8,676 bases of DNA, taken from Rhodospirillaceae bacterium. GTDB lineage: Bacteria > Pseudomonadota > Alphaproteobacteria > UBA8366 > GCA-2717185. The notes under the pieces were generated by a model. That model had not been told where the DNA came from. It saw only the letters and a program-made list of their open reading frames with translations, and searched no databases. Of this stretch, positions 6,450 through 8,676 are shown piece after piece (the stretch's first letter is position 1; each line of letters starts with the position of its first letter). A program made the translations under genes and the position numbers. Location: NCBI GenBank assembly GCA_018660965.1, contig JABJJH010000225.1, forward strand, positions 1 through 8,676. The letters run 5' to 3'.

Positions 6450-7232
6450 ATGCTGCAGGATAAAGTCGCGTTGATAACCGGATCGACCAGCGGCATTGGG
6501 CTCGGCGTCGCCAACGCGCTTGCCGCCCAGGGGTGCCGGATTGTTTTGAACGGTCTGGGGGATGCGGCGGAAATCGAACGCGTGCGCGCGGATTTGGCGA
6601 CGCGCCATGGCGTCGATGTCCGCTATGACGGCGCCGATTTGATGAACCCTGACGCCATCACGGCGCTTGTCGATGGCGCCGTCGCGGCCTTCGGCGGGGT
6701 TGATATTCTGGTCAACAATGCGGGCATCCAACACACCGCGCCAATCGAGGAATTTCCGGCTCCGACCTGGGACGCGATCATTGCGCTGATGCTGAGCGCG
6801 CCCTTTCATTTGATCCGTCAAATCGTGCCGGGCATGAAGGATCGGAATTGGGGGCGGATCATCAATATTTCATCAGTGCATGGTCTCGTCGCCAGTATCG
6901 ACAAGGCGGCGTATGTTTCCGCCAAACACGGCCTCATGGGGCTGACGAAGGTTGTGGCGCTTGAAACGGCGCGAACGGGCGTGACCTGCAACGCCATAAA
7001 TCCAGGGTTCGTGCGCACTGAATTGATCGAACGCCAGATACAGGACCGCGCGGCGAACCTTGGCGTTTCGGAAGCCGAGGCTGTCGAGGCTCTGTTGGGG
7101 GAAAAACAACCCTCAAAACAATTCGTGACGGTCGAACAACTGGGCCAATTAGCCGTGTTTCTGTGTTCCGACGCCGCCAGTCAGATAACCGGCATACCCG
7201 TGCCGGTGGATGGTGGGTGGACGGCCCAGTAA
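6450..7232 (+). CDS. bdhA: D-3-hydroxybutyrate dehydrogenase (SDR family)
   Basis: The 260-aa short-chain dehydrogenase interconverts D-3-hydroxybutyrate and acetoacetate with NAD+. This is a step in ketone-body and polyhydroxybutyrate use. The cofactor loop TGSTSGIG is at 10-17, NNAG at 89-92, and the catalytic residues are S142, Y155 and K159. The substrate carboxylate-binding residues known from Pseudomonas fragi 3HB dehydrogenase are all at the same numbers: Q94, H144, K152 and Q196. This makes the specific call strong. The ATG at 6450 is chosen because the protein then starts MLQDKVALITG like the family, although the frame stays open upstream into the DUF1192 gene. The ribosome site is weak: GGGA at 6435-6438 is 11 nt away. 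The gene probably shares a transcript with DUF1192. A strong terminator lies 163 nt downstream. Confidence 0.93.
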   Translation: MLQDKVALITGSTSGIGLGVANALAAQGCRIVLNGLGDAAEIERVRADLATRHGVDVRYDGADLMNPDAITALVDGAVAAFGGVDILVNNAGIQHTAPIEEFPAPTWDAIIALMLSAPFHLIRQIVPGMKDRNWGRIINISSVHGLVASIDKAAYVSAKHGLMGLTKVVALETARTGVTCNAINPGFVRTELIERQIQDRAANLGVSEAEAVEALLGEKQPSKQFVTVEQLGQLAVFLCSDAASQITGIPVPVDGGWTAQ

Positions 7233-7253
7233 GCCCGGAAATAACTTTTTGAA

Positions 7254-7273
7254 GAAAAAAAATATTTTTTTTC
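7254..7273. repeat. Perfect 20-bp A/T palindrome (G-A8-TA-T8-C)
   Basis: Twenty-two bases after the bdhA stop, G, eight A, TA, eight T and C form an exact 20-bp palindrome. As RNA it could fold only through A-U pairs, which gives a weak hairpin. As DNA the A8 and T8 tracts would be intrinsically bent or rigid and can stall or unpair easily. It might act as a poor intrinsic terminator on either strand, because T8 follows A8 in both directions, or as a binding site for a nucleoid protein. The sequence does not decide between these. Confidence 0.5.
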
Positions 7274-7312
7274 GCCGTTAACGATTTGTAAGGAAATTCG
7301 CCCTAAATTGGG

Positions 7313-7426
7313 TATGTCAACTGGATCCCTCCCCCGATTGCGTTTCGGCGTATGGGCCATTCCCGGCCCCCAGTTGACACCTCCCTGTCTAACTTGAGCC
7401 GCGTGAAAACGCGGCTCATTTCTTTT
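7313..7426 (+). ncRNA. Putative small RNA or structured bdhA 3' UTR with anti-Shine-Dalgarno motifs
   Basis: A perfect 10-bp inverted repeat, TGTCAACTGG (7315-7324) and CCAGTTGACA (7370-7379), closes a 45-nt interior. That interior can fold two small hairpins: CCGA/TCGG (7334-7337 with 7345-7348) and GGGCC/GGCCC (7354-7358 with 7365-7369). The result resembles a three-way junction. Two C-rich motifs able to pair with ribosome-binding sites lie in predicted single strands: CCCTCCCCC (7327-7335) and CCTCCC (7380-7385). A strong intrinsic terminator closes the segment. This layout of a stem, an exposed CCUCCC motif and a 3' terminator is typical of alphaproteobacterial trans-acting sRNAs. I cannot assign a named family. 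The 5' end is a guess, as no clear promoter is visible. Release from the bdhA transcript is an alternative. Confidence 0.45.
7395..7426 (+). terminator. Strong intrinsic terminator
   Basis: TGAGCCGCG (7395-7403), a TGAAAA loop, and CGCGGCTCA (7410-7418) form a perfect 9-bp GC-rich stem. It is followed by TTTCTTTT (7419-7426). It ends plus-strand transcription from bdhA and/or the putative small RNA just upstream, before the thioesterase gene. Confidence 0.9.
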
Positions 7427-7574
7427 GACCGATAAGGCTTAAAGCGATACAGTGCGCGCGTCCAAGTTGGGCAGGGAAAAAATTAAAGGCTCGCCAATCA
7501 AATGGCGGGCCTATTTTCATGAAATTGAGATATTTTGGGCGCGCGCCGTCGCGCGTCCCAGTAAGGCCGGGCCG

Positions 7575-8006
7575 ATGACAAGAACAAGCGCGCCGTCGAG
7601 GGGCGACTTCAAACATTTTCTTAAAATTCCAACACGTTGGGCGGACGTGGACGTGTACGGGCATGTGAACAATATTGTTTATTATTCCTATTTCGACACG
7701 GCGGTGTCGGAACATCTGGTCAGCGTGGGCGGATTGCACGCGATGGAGTCGCCGGTCATCGGCGTTGTCGTCGAAACGAAGTGTGAATTTCGAAAAGAGA
7801 TTAATTTTCCAGCCACGATTGACGCGGGAATCCGCGTGTTCAGGCTGGGGAATTCAAGCGCGTCCTACAACATTGGTCTGTTTATCGAAGGCGAGGAGGC
7901 GCCGGCGGCGTTCGGCCATTTCGTGCATGTCTACATAAATCGGGAGTCGCGGCGGCCTGAATCGATCCCCGACCGCATCCGGACCGCCCTGGAAACGTTG
8001 GTGTAG
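7575..8006 (+). CDS. Acyl-CoA thioesterase, hotdog fold (4HBT/YbgC-like)
   Basis: The 143-aa protein is a single hotdog domain of the 4-hydroxybenzoyl-CoA thioesterase family, which hydrolyses acyl-CoA to free acid and CoA in the cytoplasm. The signature RWADVDVYGHVNNIVYYSYF is at 21-40, where D26 corresponds to the catalytic Asp of the family. The β-strand region CEFRKEINFPATI (70-82) and the C-terminal AFGHFVHVYIN (112-122) are also typical. The ATG at 7575 is preferred over an in-frame GTG at 7452: the family fold begins about 10 residues after it, and TAAGG (7562-7566) sits 8 nt before it. The stop TAG at 8004-8006 is shared with the left end of a palindromic element. Substrate is unknown; the nearby short-chain acyl genes hint at, but do not prove, small acyl-CoA substrates. 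Confidence 0.83.
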   Translation: MTRTSAPSRGDFKHFLKIPTRWADVDVYGHVNNIVYYSYFDTAVSEHLVSVGGLHAMESPVIGVVVETKCEFRKEINFPATIDAGIRVFRLGNSSASYNIGLFIEGEEAPAAFGHFVHVYINRESRRPESIPDRIRTALETLV

Positions 8007-8084
8007 AGCGTGTCGCGGTTATTCGGAACCACTGAGATCGCCCATGCGATTCGTCGGGTAGGAGGAAAACCGCGGCACGCTCTA
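8004..8084. mobile_element. 81-bp TA-flanked palindromic element (MITE-like)
   Basis: TAGAGCGTGTCGCGGTT (8004-8020) and AACCGCGGCACGCTCTA (8068-8084) are inverted copies matching at 16 of 17 positions. The mismatch is a G-U pair in RNA. Between them lies a 47-nt loop with its own small hairpin, ATCGC/GCGAT (8037-8041 with 8046-8050). Both ends are bounded by TA, as expected for the TA target duplication of IS630/mariner-type non-autonomous elements. It contains no ORF. Removing the element and one TA restores a TAG stop for the thioesterase, so insertion would have left that protein unchanged. The structure is seen directly; its mobility is inferred, and a second genomic copy would be needed to confirm it. 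As RNA it may also act as a 3' end hairpin. Confidence 0.5.
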
Positions 8085-8090
8085 GGGCGC

Positions 8091-8122
8091 AAAAAAAACG
8101 GGGACGCCGCAGCGCCCCCGTT
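8091..8122 (-). terminator. Intrinsic terminator of the hsp20 gene
   Basis: AACGGGG (8097-8103) pairs with CCCCGTT (8116-8122). An inner CGC/GCG stem (8105-8107 with 8112-8114) closes on a CGCA loop. Read on the minus strand, the stem is followed by eight T (8098-8091), a textbook intrinsic terminator 33 nt after the hsp20 stop. On the plus strand the T-tract is poor, so it is mainly a minus-strand terminator. Confidence 0.9.
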
Positions 8123-8155
8123 AGTAGTCTTATTTAGCGCTGAAGATAGACCGCG

Positions 8156-8614
8156 TTACGCGACCTTTGCGTCCACCAGCTTTCGGGTTGAACGGTTGAC
8201 CGGAATGGTGCGGGGTTTCTTTGCTTCCGGCACTTCCCGGACAATATCGATGTGGAGCAGGCCGTTTTCGAGGTCGGCTCCCGTGACCTTCACGTGATCG
8301 GCCAGACTGAAGCGGCGTTCGAAGGCGCGTTCGGCGATGCCGCGATGCAGGTACTGCCGGTCCTTGGACTCGTCTTCGTCCTTGACCACTTTCCCGGAAA
8401 TCGTCAGCTGGTTTTCCTTCACCTCGATATTGAGGTCGTCTTCACCGAACCCGGCGATCGCCATCGTGATGCGATAACCGTCTTCGTTCAGTCTTTCGAT
8501 ATTGTACGGCGGGTACGAAGGCGCCGGTTCCTGGGTCATATTGTTGAGCGTTCGGGCCATCCCGTCATAACCGACGGACGATCGAAACAGGGGACTCAAA
8601 TCAAAACTACGCAT
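8156..8614 (-). CDS. Small heat-shock protein Hsp20 (IbpA-like)
   Basis: The 152-aa cytoplasmic holdase chaperone binds unfolding proteins under heat stress. The N-terminus MRSFDLSPLFRSSVG is characteristic of the IbpA/HspA class in proteobacteria. The alpha-crystallin domain runs from about 35 to 128, with YPPYNIERLNEDGYRITMAI at 34-53 and the conserved ENGLLHIDI at 116-124. The C-terminal I-x-I/V anchor is I137-P138-V139. Two ATGs are possible. I chose 8614 because AAGGAGG lies 8 nt upstream of it but only 2 nt from the ATG at 8620, and because family proteins start MR-F-D. Expression is probably heat-controlled at translation through the leader described separately. It has its own terminator and converges with the thioesterase gene. 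Confidence 0.92.
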   Translation of the reverse strand: MRSFDLSPLFRSSVGYDGMARTLNNMTQEPAPSYPPYNIERLNEDGYRITMAIAGFGEDDLNIEVKENQLTISGKVVKDEDESKDRQYLHRGIAERAFERRFSLADHVKVTGADLENGLLHIDIVREVPEAKKPRTIPVNRSTRKLVDAKVA

Positions 8615-8620
8615 TGCCAT

Positions 8621-8676
8621 ATCCTCCTTGCAAGCGACATGGGTTAAGGAAATCCGCCATCATGGCCGAATTTCCG
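8621..8676 (-). promoter_or_regulatory. ROSE-like RNA thermometer candidate in the hsp20 leader (partial)
   Basis: On the minus strand, TCGCT (8637-8633) stands four bases (TGCA) before AGGAGG (8628-8623), the hsp20 ribosome-binding site. The U[U/C]GCU motif facing the Shine-Dalgarno sequence is the defining core of ROSE thermometers, which melt on heating and are common before alphaproteobacterial hsp20 genes. Upstream, GGAAAT (8675-8670) and ATTTCC (8653-8648 region) can form another hairpin around GCC/GGC, as in multi-hairpin ROSE leaders. The 5' part and promoter lie beyond the window. Motif and pairing are seen; heat response is inferred. Confidence 0.5.

Larger units (their letters stand above)
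7233..7574 (+). other. 342-bp intergenic region between bdhA and the thioesterase gene
   Basis: I see no credible protein gene here. The region holds, in order, an A/T-rich perfect palindrome (7254-7273), a stretch GTTAACGATTTGTAAG (7277-7292) that loosely resembles a CtrA-type TTAA-N7-TTAA box, a structured putative RNA (7313-7394) and its terminator hairpin (7395-7426). The last 150 bp precede the thioesterase ATG and carry an open frame from a GTG at 7452. The predicted peptide before the ATG at 7575 has no family features. No convincing sigma70 -35/-10 pair was found for the thioesterase. Confidence 0.5.

Noticed and set aside
7277..7292. CtrA-like box GTTAACGATTTGTAAG upstream of the putative sRNA
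   Set aside because: Only the first TTAA half matches the TTAA-N7-TTAA consensus; the second half is TAAG, so it is too weak to call as a site.
7452..7574. GTG-started N-terminal extension of the thioesterase (41 codons)
   Set aside because: The peptide has no hotdog features, the GTG lacks a good ribosome site, and the ATG at 7575 gives the usual family length.
8627..8634. CTTGCAAG palindrome shared with 6186-6193
   Set aside because: In the hsp20 leader it is explained by the ribosome-binding site and the UCGCU motif; an 8-bp match alone does not show common regulation.
1..8676. Search for CRISPR arrays, tRNA/rRNA genes, toxin-antitoxin or defence modules
   Set aside because: No regularly spaced repeats, tRNA-like cloverleafs or recognisable defence proteins were seen; the window reads as housekeeping and metabolic genes.

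Overview
The window looks like an ordinary chromosomal segment of an alphaproteobacterium, probably a free-living one near Rhodospirillales. The main pointers are two genes from families I know as largely alphaproteobacterial: a TrcR/DUF1013 transcription regulator and a DUF1192 mini-protein. GC-rich codon use and the overall gene set agree with this. The lineage is inferred from protein families, not from a search.

Layout, left to right. A minus-strand acyl-CoA synthetase (only its first 29 codons are inside) diverges from a plus-strand run of three genes: a PrpE-type propionyl-CoA synthetase, an enolase-superfamily (mandelate racemase-like) enzyme and a BrkB/YihY membrane protein. Converging on these are the minus-strand TrcR/DUF1013 regulator and, upstream of it, a PIG3-type quinone oxidoreductase. 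The oxidoreductase diverges from a plus-strand pair, DUF1192 and D-3-hydroxybutyrate dehydrogenase. A 342-bp gap follows. It holds an unusual A/T palindrome, a structured stretch that looks like a small RNA with anti-Shine-Dalgarno motifs, and a strong intrinsic terminator. Next come a hotdog-fold thioesterase, an 81-bp TA-flanked palindromic element that touches its stop codon, and a convergent Hsp20 gene with its own terminator. The Hsp20 leader resembles a ROSE RNA thermometer.

The common theme is short-chain acyl metabolism: two acyl-CoA synthetases, a 3-hydroxybutyrate dehydrogenase and an acyl-CoA thioesterase. The genes lie on both strands in several transcription units, so this is co-location and not one demonstrated pathway.

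I found no defence system, CRISPR array, phage module, tRNA or rRNA. The most interesting signals are non-coding: the putative sRNA at about 7313-7426, the Hsp20 leader at 8621-8676, the MITE-like element at 8004-8084, and repeat-rich intergenic regions at 143-187, 4960-5068 and 6159-6207. Among the proteins, the enolase-superfamily enzyme has Gln where mandelate racemase has its second KxK lysine.
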